This document shows, piece after piece, positions 1 through 8,028 of a DNA stretch of 64,000 nucleotides; the first letter of the stretch is position 1, and the number at the start of each line of letters is the position of its first letter. A program made the translations under genes and the position numbers. The DNA comes from Nemertoderma westbladi (taxonomy: Eukaryota > Xenacoelomorpha > Nemertodermatida > Nemertodermatidae), in contig JAUCBJ010006660.1 in assembly GCA_032718475.1 (NCBI GenBank), positions 1 through 64,000 on the forward strand, read 5' to 3'. A model generated the notes under the pieces. It ran no database searches. It saw only the letters and a list, made by a program, of their open reading frames with translations, and was not told the DNA's origin.

Positions 1-71
1 TCTTATAATATTGAAAATCAACAAAAATAATATTATCCATTTTATCTGATAAACAAAAGCTAAATGATTAA

Positions 72-527
72 TTACAACGCTTGTTGGTTTATTTTATAAT
101 AATTAACAAGCCATTTATATAATATTATTTCATTTATTTCCACATTATTTGTAAACGCACTTATTGGATAGTTTGTGTGAATTCGATTTACCAAGTAATA
201 AAGACAGTATAGGCCGCATGTGGTCCTCCTTGGGTCTTGAAATTGTTTGCGAGTAGTACACCATCTTGCGGAATTTTTCTCATGCCATTTTTCGATGCAT
301 CTGTTTGGATATTTTGATCCGAATGAATCAAATAATTCAGCCTCATTATCTCGTATATATATTGCGATCCAATGAATCCCGGGCAGATGCTCTTTATCGG
401 TATTTACTATTAACCCATAATCTCTCCGCTTATTATTATTATCTAATTTAGGTAATTTATTAGCTGGAAACGCTCCCAAATAGTGACCACCTACTGGAAA
501 CATATCAAGGTCCTCTGTAGATAACAT
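72..527 (-). CDS. Adenain-like cysteine protease (Polinton PRO)
   Basis: A 151-aa protein of the C5/Ulp1-like cysteine protease fold. Seen directly: His52 in GIHWIAIYI, Asp67 in ELFDSFG, Gln97, and Cys104 in TTCGLYCLYYL. Order and spacing fit the His-Asp/Glu-Gln-Cys catalytic set of adenain-type maturation proteases. In adenoviruses and Polintons this enzyme processes virion precursors, typically at small-residue sites such as GG-x, and the neighbouring basic protein at 1984-2352 contains several GG doublets. The start codon lies two bases from the capsid ORF stop, so they are probably expressed together. The reading frame is intact. Confidence in the family is high; the substrates are inferred. 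Confidence 0.9.
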   Translation of the reverse strand: MLSTEDLDMFPVGGHYLGAFPANKLPKLDNNNKRRDYGLIVNTDKEHLPGIHWIAIYIRDNEAELFDSFGSKYPNRCIEKWHEKNSARWCTTRKQFQDPRRTTCGLYCLYYLVNRIHTNYPISAFTNNVEINEIILYKWLVNYYKINQQAL

Positions 528-529
528 AC

Positions 530-1789
530 TTAATCGATATGTATTTCTTTCCTGCTATTTAAACTTAATGATTGATCATAAATATTAAAAACGATTACAT
601 TTATGGTTTCAACCAACGGTTCGGCAAATCTTAATTTTAATTGACCGTTAGTATATATCGACGGTTGCGGATCTCTAACATAGCCGTCGGCGGTTAGGTC
701 CCAGGATAGGAGGGGGCAATTACCTAAGTAGGTTTCATGGTCTATATTATTACCTCCATAACCGTTAATATATGTATTAATGTTCTTCATTAATTGAGTA
801 TACTCAAAAATATATGTTCCATCTGTAAAATTAGGCTCATATATTACACCACCTACTGGAAGACCGTCTACAATCAGTTCCGCACGTCTAAGGTTAAAAT
901 GTTCAAATTTCAAGGGATTGCTAATTAATTCTCCCGAATAAGCGTTATTTGTTATGAAGCCGATAATAACTAATTTGGGTCTTTTACCATCAAATATGTT
1001 TGTTTGGGTGTAATTTGTGGTTTGAGCGGGAATAGTAAATGTTGTAACCTCCTTTTTTTGGAATTGATATTCAATATCGTAACTCTCTAAACCTTTTAGG
1101 TGACTGCTTTCTATTACCGGATTAACCTCCATTCTAGGGATTAGGATCTTTATTTCATCTAATTCTAGCCGAAGATTTGTCACCGCGTTTGCGTTTGGAG
1201 TGATTTTAAAAATAAACAAATTTGATACTTTTCTAAAGTGCATTCTTAAATCATACCCAGGTTGTATTATTTTAGTTTCAGTATCAAAATCAATCGTCAA
1301 TCCACTTACAAATTGCATTTGTTTACTAAAGGCATCGCCAATAGGATGCGCACCGGGGTCAATTTCATTTCCGTGTTCAGATAAAGGTTGATGAAAGCCA
1401 CCCGCACCCAGTAGCCCATTTTTATCCTCGTAAGTTGTAAATAATAAATTGGATAAGTACGACTTGTAGAAATAATGGTTATTGCTATTTTCAACCTGCT
1501 TCTCATTAAGGTCTATTTTAATATCACTCCACATAGTTTCAGCGGGGTAATTCAGCATATATATATGGGAGTTTTCAAGTCATCTATCCCACCGTACAGT
1601 ACATTTTGTAATTAATAACGCATCTTGCAGTTTCGTATAGAATTCATTGGATCTCGGTACAAGGAACGTGACTTCCCTAGACTCTCTTCTGAGATTAGAT
1701 ACGGGGTAAATTGTTTCATAATGCTTTGCTTTAAATTCAGTCTGTATTGGCTGTGTAGAAAATAAATCTAATTCCTTAATAATTGACAT
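530..1789 (-). CDS. Major capsid protein (Polinton), one in-frame TGA
   Basis: Two segments in the same frame, 1580-1789 (69 aa) and 530-1558 (342 aa from its first Met), resemble the N-terminus and body of the animal Polinton major capsid protein, often annotated as F54H12.2-like. The N-terminal SELDLFS-like segment (here KELDLFSTQPIQTEF) and the following segment about small jelly-roll strands match my memory of the family. They are separated only by a TGA at 1580-1582, with open frame on both sides, so a single substitution explains the break. The flanking bases are AGA-TGA-CTT. Total length is about 420 codons, close to the family size. Alternatives to inactivation are stop-codon readthrough or a base-call error. 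Confidence 0.82.
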
Positions 1790-1791
1790 TA

Positions 1792-1941
1792 TTAAAAAAT
1801 ACTTTTTTCGCAGTGTTTCAGTTTGCCTTTTATTTTTCTCTTTTTACTACGTTGATGATGTATGTTCATAGACATTGGTCTAGCAGGTCGCTTTAAATCT
1901 CTATAAACTTTTTCTACAACTGACCTTGTTGACGGTTTCAT
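1792..1941 (-). CDS. Small basic protein, 49 aa (core-type)
   Basis: A short ORF between the capsid start (1789) and the end of the 122-aa basic protein (1984). ATG is at 1939-1941 and the TAA at 1792-1794. The product is strongly basic, with a run QRSKKRKIKGKLKH, and no hydrophobic core. It lies in the same frame as the upstream 1984-2352 gene, directly after that gene's TAA, and the frame between them is open. It may therefore be a separate DNA-binding core peptide (adenovirus pX/pVII-like in character) or the tail of a once longer protein. No family was recognised by sequence; the function is inferred from charge and position. Confidence 0.5.
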   Translation of the reverse strand: MKPSTRSVVEKVYRDLKRPARPMSMNIHHQRSKKRKIKGKLKHCEKSIF

Positions 1942-1983
1942 TTTATTTAATGCTTTATTAATAACCGTATTAGCCTGCTGATG

Positions 1984-2352
1984 TTAGACCCGCTTACCTT
2001 TTGGTATTACGTGTTGTCTCATAAATTTTGTGGTAAATGGTAAAACTTTTTGTAAAACTTTTTTAGCTAATGGCTTACCAAATTTTTTCAATGTCGATAA
2101 AGCGTCTGTAAATATACCTTCTCCGTGTTGATTTGCCCGCATACCTCTACGATAACGCTGAAAACGACGTTGTTTTAAGTTTGGACCAAATGCACCAATT
2201 TGTTGACCGTAAGGGTCAATATATGAACCACCTCGAAAAACAGGAACTTGCGTCGAGCCTCTCGTACTTCTACCACCTTTAAAAACAGCAAGATTAGAGT
2301 CTGCACCACCATATTGAGGTTTACTGTATCTTTGAAATAAATCAGAATCCAT
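1984..2352 (-). CDS. Basic virion core-type protein, 122 aa
   Basis: A 122-aa protein rich in Arg, Lys and Gly. The N-terminal half has repeated GG doublets (YGGAD, FKGGRST, FRGGSY), and there is an RRFQRYRRGMR stretch in the middle and a KKVLQKVLPFTTKFMRQH amphipathic segment near the C-terminus. This composition matches small DNA-condensing or core proteins found next to Polinton and adintovirus capsid genes (pX-like). The GG doublets are plausible maturation protease sites. It starts two bases from the stop of the next upstream gene, arguing for co-expression. Role inferred from composition and context. Confidence 0.6.
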   Translation of the reverse strand: MDSDLFQRYSKPQYGGADSNLAVFKGGRSTRGSTQVPVFRGGSYIDPYGQQIGAFGPNLKQRRFQRYRRGMRANQHGEGIFTDALSTLKKFGKPLAKKVLQKVLPFTTKFMRQHVIPKGKRV

Positions 2353-2353
2353 T

Positions 2354-3208
2354 TTAATTTATTCGTTTAAAGTGTAATGTAATAGATGTTGTCCCGTATT
2401 CAAAATTCAAATATTTTCCTTCTTTGTCTGTTATTTCAATATGAATGTATGTTATCTTATATGATTTTTTTACAGGGATATAATGAATTGTATCCTTGAC
2501 AAATTCTTTATTTATTACGCTACCATATTTCACGTCATCAGGTATCGCAACACGACGAAGTAAAGCTAAACCAAAGTCATTAATATATTGATTTTCAATT
2601 ATATTAGTAGTCACGTACATGTTCGATTTAGGTTCTGGAATAGAATTAGGTGGTTGAGGGCATAAAAATACCATCTGGTAAGCTTTTTCTCCATTTCCGA
2701 TAACCTTTATTAAATAACCCTTTAAGTTATTTTTCGTCTTCAAAATAATTTTAAAATTTGGATTTAAATTCGCACCGAGATTATTTTCAGTAATTCCAAA
2801 ATAATAGGCTAATTGTTGACCTATAAATAACTCTCGTACAGTTTTCCCTAAAATAAATTGCAACCTATTTTGCTGAGTATTTTCAACTATTTGTAATTTA
2901 TCTTTCAACGCCCCCGTGTTAAAATAATCTATAATGTCATTGATACTGTAGAACAAGCCGGATGGAAGTGTATCCTCAAAATTTTTTTTCCCTTTTTTTA
3001 ATAAAATAACATTCTCTACATTGTTATACATGGACGGCAACGTAGCTAAGTAAAATATACTTTTTATACCTACCACCCAGTTTTCGTTTGGATTTATAGG
3101 TAAGGCTCCATGAAAATTGATCTGATAATTACTAGCGCTATTGCGGGGAAAATCAATTGGACAGGAGTTACTTGGTAGTCTTACGTAGAATTCATCCATC
3201 ATCCCCAC
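2354..3208 (-). CDS. Minor capsid/penton candidate, copy 2
   Basis: A 284-aa protein whose N-terminus (FYVRLPSNSC, then a Y-Q-I-N-F strand, then NENWVVGIKSIFYL) follows the pattern found in Polinton minor capsid proteins: short N-terminal strand, variable loop, then a W-x-VGL/I-type segment. The same pattern occurs in the adjacent 3192-4064 product, and both end with a hydrophobic strand of type I-T-L-x-F/L. The two genes overlap by 17 bases and look like an ancient tandem duplication. A penton or other vertex protein with a jelly-roll fold is the likely role; a fibre or attachment protein is possible. No transmembrane segment is visible. Confidence 0.6.
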   Translation of the reverse strand: MGMMDEFYVRLPSNSCPIDFPRNSASNYQINFHGALPINPNENWVVGIKSIFYLATLPSMYNNVENVILLKKGKKNFEDTLPSGLFYSINDIIDYFNTGALKDKLQIVENTQQNRLQFILGKTVRELFIGQQLAYYFGITENNLGANLNPNFKIILKTKNNLKGYLIKVIGNGEKAYQMVFLCPQPPNSIPEPKSNMYVTTNIIENQYINDFGLALLRRVAIPDDVKYGSVINKEFVKDTIHYIPVKKSYKITYIHIEITDKEGKYLNFEYGTTSITLHFKRIN

Positions 3209-4064
3209 CCCGTATTAACTTAAGTGTTATAACTGTGTGACCTCCGCTAAAATTAATTAATTCACCTTGCCCGTCACGTAAAGTAATTAATATTGTTTTT
3301 AGTTTTTTATTCAACAATGGGTAATAGCAAATGCTCTCGTATTCGTGATTAATATATTTTCGATTTAATTGCGTTAAAGGGCAGGTTCTTAAGAGCGGAG
3401 CTAAAGCGTCACCAACAAATGAGCTCTTAATAATATCTGTATATATGAAGATAGTGTCTTTATTACGAGTTATATTCGTGGGAGCTGGAAAATCTAAAAT
3501 GCCAATTTCCGAAATTTTTGGTCCGCTATAATTTAAAATTAATATCGGTTGTTCTATATTGCTTAATTCATCTACTGTAGTGGTATTGTATATATCCCAA
3601 TTCGGAATACCTGGATGATTCTGATCCAATAACGGTTTTAAGCCTAGAATTTGTATTAAATCACCACGTAGACTTAATTGTATTTTTTTCAACTTTTTAG
3701 GAAATTTAAATTTAATTCTAGAATTATTTGTATTAAAAATAAATTCGAAATCTCTATATTTCGCTTCAGAATTAAACAGTTTATTTATATCATCAATAAT
3801 CACTTGAATAGAGCTATGCATACCAGGAAATAAACTATATAATTTGGCATCTTTTGCATCTACCCCGATTGACAGCGAGATTTGAGTTTGCAGCGTAATA
3901 TTGCTGTATGTTGCTTGGTATTGTAGCTCGGCAAGCCCAATTTTAGCGTTTGGACCAATATATAATTCTTCGGCTAAATCAACAGTAAACTCGCTAGGAT
4001 TATTATTGGGATAAGTGTTTAATGAGCTATCTGAAAGTAGAGTGATATATGTATCTGTGGCCAT
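3192..4064 (-). CDS. Minor capsid/penton candidate, copy 1
   Basis: A 290-aa protein starting MATDTYITLLSDSS, followed by YPNNNPSEFTVDL and GPNAKIGLAELQYQ. The D-S/N-S...YPNN...F-x-V-x-L...GLAE-I/L-Q-Y order is characteristic of a protein family repeatedly found beside Polinton capsid genes. The ORF is intact and begins beneath a TTATTATTATT-rich stretch (4065-4079) that also precedes the ATPase gene. The partner downstream gene is a likely paralogue. Assignment to minor capsid is from context and pattern, without an alignment. Confidence 0.6.
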   Translation of the reverse strand: MATDTYITLLSDSSLNTYPNNNPSEFTVDLAEELYIGPNAKIGLAELQYQATYSNITLQTQISLSIGVDAKDAKLYSLFPGMHSSIQVIIDDINKLFNSEAKYRDFEFIFNTNNSRIKFKFPKKLKKIQLSLRGDLIQILGLKPLLDQNHPGIPNWDIYNTTTVDELSNIEQPILILNYSGPKISEIGILDFPAPTNITRNKDTIFIYTDIIKSSFVGDALAPLLRTCPLTQLNRKYINHEYESICYYPLLNKKLKTILITLRDGQGELINFSGGHTVITLKLIRGGDDG

Positions 4065-4303
4065 TATTATTATTATTTAAGCTCTCTCTATTTAAGCTCT
4101 CTTTGTACATACAGTATAATGTTAAATTATAGACATCTGTGACCACGTTCATTGTCGCTTCTACAGTATATGTGAGGGATCAATTTTTACTGGCTTTATT
4201 TAAAGCGGATGAACTATAGATATAGTAATATCATTCGAGTTAATATTGATTAATTATGGACATATGTGACCAAAATGAATTAATATACAGTATAAACCTA
4301 AGC
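4065..4303. other. Intergenic gap, possible promoter
   Basis: No gene was seen. The gap has a TTATTATTATT-type stretch next to the start codon and three TACAGTATA-like words (around 4109, 4159 and 4286; TATACTGTA on the coding strand). The same word recurs in other Polinton gaps (about 6832, 7464, 8407). A promoter role is a guess, because the word is also present elsewhere in this AT-rich window. Confidence 0.3.
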
Positions 4304-5386
4304 TTATTGAATATGCTGTACCCACGACTGTTTCTTGGATCCGATGAATCGGACTAAATATTCTTTCTTCCCATTGCGTACACGTTCTTTAAGTTTGCCA
4401 ATATTTTTATCAATCGGGAGATAAATATTACTATTCGGGTGGATCTTTTGGAGTTCGTATGAATAAAATGAGCCATTTATTATAGCGCTGTCCTTAATAT
4501 CGAACATTACCGCTGGTACTCTATCCAACCTGACACGATGAATAATAAATAATTCACGTGTCCATTGTTCTCGATAGCCTTTAGCAAAAGCAGTACGGGC
4601 GATAGATAATCGTACTGTATCTCCAACTTTAAATTTTATTTTCTTGTGATTAATCTGTCTATATTTCCCATATAATCTATTCATTAATTCAGTTTCATTA
4701 AATTTATTAACTTCAATAGGTGTCATTTTTATTGTCCTATGATATGACCTATTATAAGCATAAATGAGCTTTGGTAAAATTTTAATCCAAATATTATTTC
4801 CCTGTTGCGTGAAAATTTTGAACATCTTTGTTTTTAATGTTCTATTGAATCTCTCGACAATAGCCGCCTTATTCACAGAATACATTACGTAATACTGTAT
4901 ACCTAACGTATCTAAATATTTTCTTACAGATTTATTTAGAAACTCAGACCCTTGATCAGTCGCGATTCTGTTTGGTTTTCCTTTCTGGAATATTTTTTGC
5001 AATATACTAATAATTTCAATACCCTTTTTTGTTTTCATACCATAGGCAAAAGCAAGCCTGCTAAAGGCATCAATACATGTTAATATATAGTTATAATTAT
5101 TATTTTGCGATTTATATTGCTGCATATCCACCAGATCTATCATATATATATCTTTTAAACCTCCCGTAAATATTTTAGATGTTGGATAATGATGTCTACG
5201 TGGAGCATGAAGGGTGTATGTCTTTTGCCCGCTCAACCATTTCTGGGCTTGTGTTGGTTTGATGTTTGCAGCTTTTGCTAATTTTGCAACACTTGCAAAA
5301 CCCGCGGGGGATGATGGATCTAAATAAATTCTTAACAGTTTTTTGTCTAAGCTTCGGCTTAAAATCGGTTTCATCTTGCGTGGCAT
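4304..5386 (-). CDS. Retroviral-type integrase with C-terminal chromodomain-like segment
   Basis: A 360-aa rve-superfamily integrase that would insert the Polinton DNA into the host genome. The N-terminal 60 residues form a helix-turn-helix-like zone (AKLAKAANIKPTQAQKWL). The catalytic core has the first Asp at 84 or 87 (MIDLVDMQQY), Asp144 (IATDQGSEF) and Glu178 (AAIVERFNRTLK). The KAAIVERFNRTLK block is typical of Polinton integrases. After the core, a KFKVGDTVRLS strand is followed near residues 330-360 by a chromodomain-like segment (KKEYLVRFIGSKKQSWVQH). The frame is intact and all catalytic residues are present. Confidence 0.93.
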   Translation of the reverse strand: MPRKMKPILSRSLDKKLLRIYLDPSSPAGFASVAKLAKAANIKPTQAQKWLSGQKTYTLHAPRRHHYPTSKIFTGGLKDIYMIDLVDMQQYKSQNNNYNYILTCIDAFSRLAFAYGMKTKKGIEIISILQKIFQKGKPNRIATDQGSEFLNKSVRKYLDTLGIQYYVMYSVNKAAIVERFNRTLKTKMFKIFTQQGNNIWIKILPKLIYAYNRSYHRTIKMTPIEVNKFNETELMNRLYGKYRQINHKKIKFKVGDTVRLSIARTAFAKGYREQWTRELFIIHRVRLDRVPAVMFDIKDSAIINGSFYSYELQKIHPNSNIYLPIDKNIGKLKERVRNGKKEYLVRFIGSKKQSWVQHIQ

Positions 5387-5437
5387 CTTTTCGACAACCG
5401 CAAGTAATATGTATATTCAAATCTCTTATAAAGGGCA

Positions 5438-5608
5438 TCACCGTAAGAACAACTGAAATTTTTTAATTATTTTCTTTGAAGTTGATGTTTTAAAGGGTTT
5501 TCTTTTTGTAGTATTTACTCTAGGTATATCTTGTGGTTTTAAATCAGTAGCTAACGGTTTACTTGATACTAAATATAATTTTCTAAATGTTACTCCTGTT
5601 TTAACCAT
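5438..5608 (-). CDS. Small basic protein, 56 aa
   Basis: A short ORF in the gap between integrase and the 127-aa virion-type protein; ATG at 5606-5608, TGA at 5438-5440. The predicted peptide begins MVKTGVTFRKLYLVSSKP and has Lys/Arg-rich clusters (TTKRKPFK, SKKIIKKF). It ends before the integrase start at 5386. Tight spacing with both neighbours and the biased composition suggest a genuine gene rather than a chance frame. No family was recognised; a DNA-binding or core role is only inferred. Confidence 0.5.
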   Translation of the reverse strand: MVKTGVTFRKLYLVSSKPLATDLKPQDIPRVNTTKRKPFKTSTSKKIIKKFQLFLR

Positions 5609-5610
5609 TA

Positions 5611-5994
5611 TTACCGTCCGCGGTTAATTTTTTTCGCAATAGCTGCTCCAGCGGCGGCGGCACCGGCACTCGCGGCGAGTTTCGCACCAATGCCGAGTAA
5701 GGGTATTAGAAATGGTAGTATACCTCCAGATTGATTGATTAACTTTTTTCTGTAACTTGATATATTTTTTGTTTTACGGTTGAGTGATTTCAATACCTTC
5801 TTATAGCGGCGAATATTTCTAAATGAATGAGGGGTTAATTGTACGTTACCTTTTAGAACATTTAATGCAGTATTTACAATGAGCCGTATTAATTCGTTAC
5901 TCGCGGTATGGTTAATAAAATAAGTTCTTTGTTGAGGGGTAGCGCTGCGTAGGAATTCCAGTTCGTTACGATATTTCTGCACAAGTCTATTCAT
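5611..5994 (-). CDS. Conserved Polinton virion-type protein with membrane-active C-terminus
   Basis: A 127-aa protein. The N-terminal 80 residues are helical and basic (RNELEFLRSATPQQRTYFINH, LIRLIVNTALNVLKGNVQLTP). A GG doublet at residues about 90-91 is followed by a hydrophobic, Gly/Ala-rich tail (ILPFLIPLLGIGAKLAASAGAAAAG) ending in KKINRGR. This two-part architecture recurs in Polintons and adintoviruses next to the ATPase and resembles a membrane-lytic protein of the adenovirus pVI type, released by cleavage after GG. The architecture is visible; the analogy is inferred. Confidence 0.65.
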   Translation of the reverse strand: MNRLVQKYRNELEFLRSATPQQRTYFINHTASNELIRLIVNTALNVLKGNVQLTPHSFRNIRRYKKVLKSLNRKTKNISSYRKKLINQSGGILPFLIPLLGIGAKLAASAGAAAAGAAIAKKINRGR

Positions 5995-6031
5995 TGTTGC
6001 AACATTATTGAAAATTGTTACAAAATATTAA

Positions 6032-6712
6032 TTATTTATTATTACTATTATTATTATTTTCACTACGTTTATAGTCAATATAATTTTTAATGTAACAATT
6101 ATGATTACGAAATATATCCGATCTAAATCTTAAATGTTCGGGTGTTTCCTGTCGTAAATCAATTAAGAAATGCGAAAATGGTTCAATAGTTGCATCTTGA
6201 TAGGAATCAACTAAAAATTTGGTCTGCCCTGGTAACATCTGCTTCGCGAAATTTAAAACTGATAAACTGTCTCGCGGATTTTTCATTAATACTAAAGTAT
6301 GGCTATTAATTGATCTTGTGCGGTTATGCTTCCCACCGTAAAACATGTTTTGCGTTATAAAACAAATAAATATATTGGAATGATGAGCCACCTTAGTAAA
6401 CAATACAGTTAAAGCTGTACTGGACTCAGTTTCTGTTAATAAATCATCTATAATTAATAAATCTCGACTATTCACTAAACTATCTATATTTTCTGGCAAA
6501 CCTTTGTAAAGGTGAGTAATACCTGGAATAGTTGGGGGATTGCTCCCGTAACAATACAATACTCGCAAGGGGGCTTCGTTGAAACAACCATTCTTATGTT
6601 TAATTAAATTACTGACAAACGTTGATTTTCCAGAACCAGATGGCCCAGAAATTATCATACTCGTTCCCATTTGAAAGTTTAAATTATATGGACCTGAATT
6701 AAAGTCAGCCAT
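6032..6712 (-). CDS. A32/FtsK-HerA-type genome packaging ATPase
   Basis: A 226-aa P-loop ATPase. The Walker A motif GPSGSGKST is at residues 23-31, Walker B LLIIDDL at 85-91, and the sensor-like FITQNMF at 118-124. The order and small size match the packaging ATPases of Polintons and related dsDNA viruses, which drive DNA into the capsid. The C-terminal tail ends in a low-complexity SENNNNSNNK stretch. The start codon is preceded by TTATTATTATTATT-like sequence as in the 3192-4064 gene. All motifs are intact. Confidence 0.93.
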   Translation of the reverse strand: MADFNSGPYNLNFQMGTSMIISGPSGSGKSTFVSNLIKHKNGCFNEAPLRVLYCYGSNPPTIPGITHLYKGLPENIDSLVNSRDLLIIDDLLTETESSTALTVLFTKVAHHSNIFICFITQNMFYGGKHNRTRSINSHTLVLMKNPRDSLSVLNFAKQMLPGQTKFLVDSYQDATIEPFSHFLIDLRQETPEHLRFRSDIFRNHNCYIKNYIDYKRSENNNNSNNK

Positions 6713-6935
6713 TTATTATTATTATTAAGATATATCAACAATACAATATAATATAATATAAATATCAATATCAATAAACCATCACCATTACTATGTATAT
6801 AACAATAATTGATGCAACTACAATATTAGAGTACTGTATATTTAATTAATATATGACACAACTACAGTATGTGACGCTCGCTGCAACAAAAGGTGCTATT
6901 TCCAATTATAGTATAGACTCATTTTCAATGTAATT

Positions 6936-7388
6936 TCAAGCATGGTGAGCATCTTTATACGCGAAATAATGATAGGTAACATCGGCGGTTTGGAAATCAC
7001 TTCCCGAGAATTTCGCACTAATGATTTTTTTATGTTCGCTGCTAAAAAAATAAGGAATATAGTAGCAACACCGTCGTACTACATTTCTATAAAAAATATT
7101 CTCCAATATTGTAAATAAATCTCCTGAATCATTACTTTCCGCAGAAATATAAGTTATATTTCGAAGCTCTTTCCAATAATAGGGTTGATAACTTGCCAAC
7201 TTTATATTAAACTTAAATATGGGTGCGCGACAAATAGGACAAATTTTAGAACAATAATTATTCATTTCGGAATATTGTACAATACATTGTACGCAAGTTG
7301 CATGTTTATTTTCACATTTATAATAATCTCGATGTTGTTGCAATAACTTAGAATAGCAAACTGGACATTTTTCATTTAAAATATCCAT
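6936..7388 (-). CDS. RING-finger protein in Polinton cargo position
   Basis: A 150-aa protein with an N-terminal RING-like zinc finger: Cys8-Cys11, Cys25, His29, Cys32-Cys35, Cys50-Cys53 (CPVC...CENKH...CVQC...CPIC). RING fingers usually recruit E2 ubiquitin-conjugating enzymes. The remaining 95 residues have no recognised domain. This gene sits upstream of the ATPase in the same direction, with a 220-base gap. Polintons and large DNA viruses sometimes carry host-derived ubiquitin-pathway genes; a role in manipulating host proteins is inferred. Confidence 0.75.
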   Translation of the reverse strand: MDILNEKCPVCYSKLLQQHRDYYKCENKHATCVQCIVQYSEMNNYCSKICPICRAPIFKFNIKLASYQPYYWKELRNITYISAESNDSGDLFTILENIFYRNVVRRCCYYIPYFFSSEHKKIISAKFSGSDFQTADVTYHYFAYKDAHHA

Positions 7389-7584
7389 TTTCCAAATTTT
7401 AAAGTAAATTGAAAATAATTACCTCAATACACAACAACAACAACAACAAACAAATCTGTTATACTGTATATGCAATTACTACTACAATTTTCGATTATTT
7501 AAAATTTGATGTTTTTTTTTTCATAATTAAAAACATCAAAATTTTATAAATAATCATAAAATATTTATAATATAGAGGGAAAAG
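7389..7584. repeat. Intergenic hairpin and CAA microsatellite
   Basis: Positions 7501-7516 (AAAATTTGATGTTTTT) can pair with 7529-7545 with a single bulge, forming a long AT hairpin between two same-strand genes. Near 7432-7450 there is a short CAA repeat. The hairpin could act in transcript 3'-end formation or be a replication structure; no evidence decides. Confidence 0.5.
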
Positions 7585-8028
7585 TCAAGAATCAATGATA
7601 TTATCAACATATTCAACATTATCCGTTGATTCTTCAGGTTCGATAAAGGATTCTTTTGAAATCATTACAATAAAGAAAGACATAATTTCGTAGGGGCTAT
7701 GCCGATTTAGCCGTATTTCAAACTTTTCACCAGCTTCGTTGTATTGTGTAATAACAATAAACCCCTCTATCATGGATAATAGTAAGATGTTAATTAATTT
7801 TCCCTCATGCTCAACTTTCAGGTTGTAATCTAAGAGATGAATACTATTATCAGAAGCATCAATATCAATTGAGCTTAAAACTTTCCTGGCTTTTTCAGAA
7901 AACTCAATTTTATATTTATCATCTCCCTGACGGTAAATTGTATAATCAATAACAATATAGGCTTGACCATCTTCTGCAAAAAATGAATGCCTTACTATTG
8001 GCATAACCATATCGGAATCAGAAGACAT
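7585..8028 (-). CDS. Uncharacterised acidic protein, 147 aa
   Basis: An intact 147-aa ORF in line with the other Polinton genes. It starts MSSDSDMVMPIVRHSF and ends in an acidic tail rich in Glu and Asp (PEESTDNVEYVDNIIDS). A central hydrophobic strand (LINILLLSMIEGFIVI) could be a buried beta strand rather than a membrane segment, because charged residues flank it closely. I recognise no family. As the most upstream gene in the transcriptional direction it may be an early or regulatory product, but nothing in the sequence shows this. Confidence 0.55.
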   Translation of the reverse strand: MSSDSDMVMPIVRHSFFAEDGQAYIVIDYTIYRQGDDKYKIEFSEKARKVLSSIDIDASDNSIHLLDYNLKVEHEGKLINILLLSMIEGFIVITQYNEAGEKFEIRLNRHSPYEIMSFFIVMISKESFIEPEESTDNVEYVDNIIDS

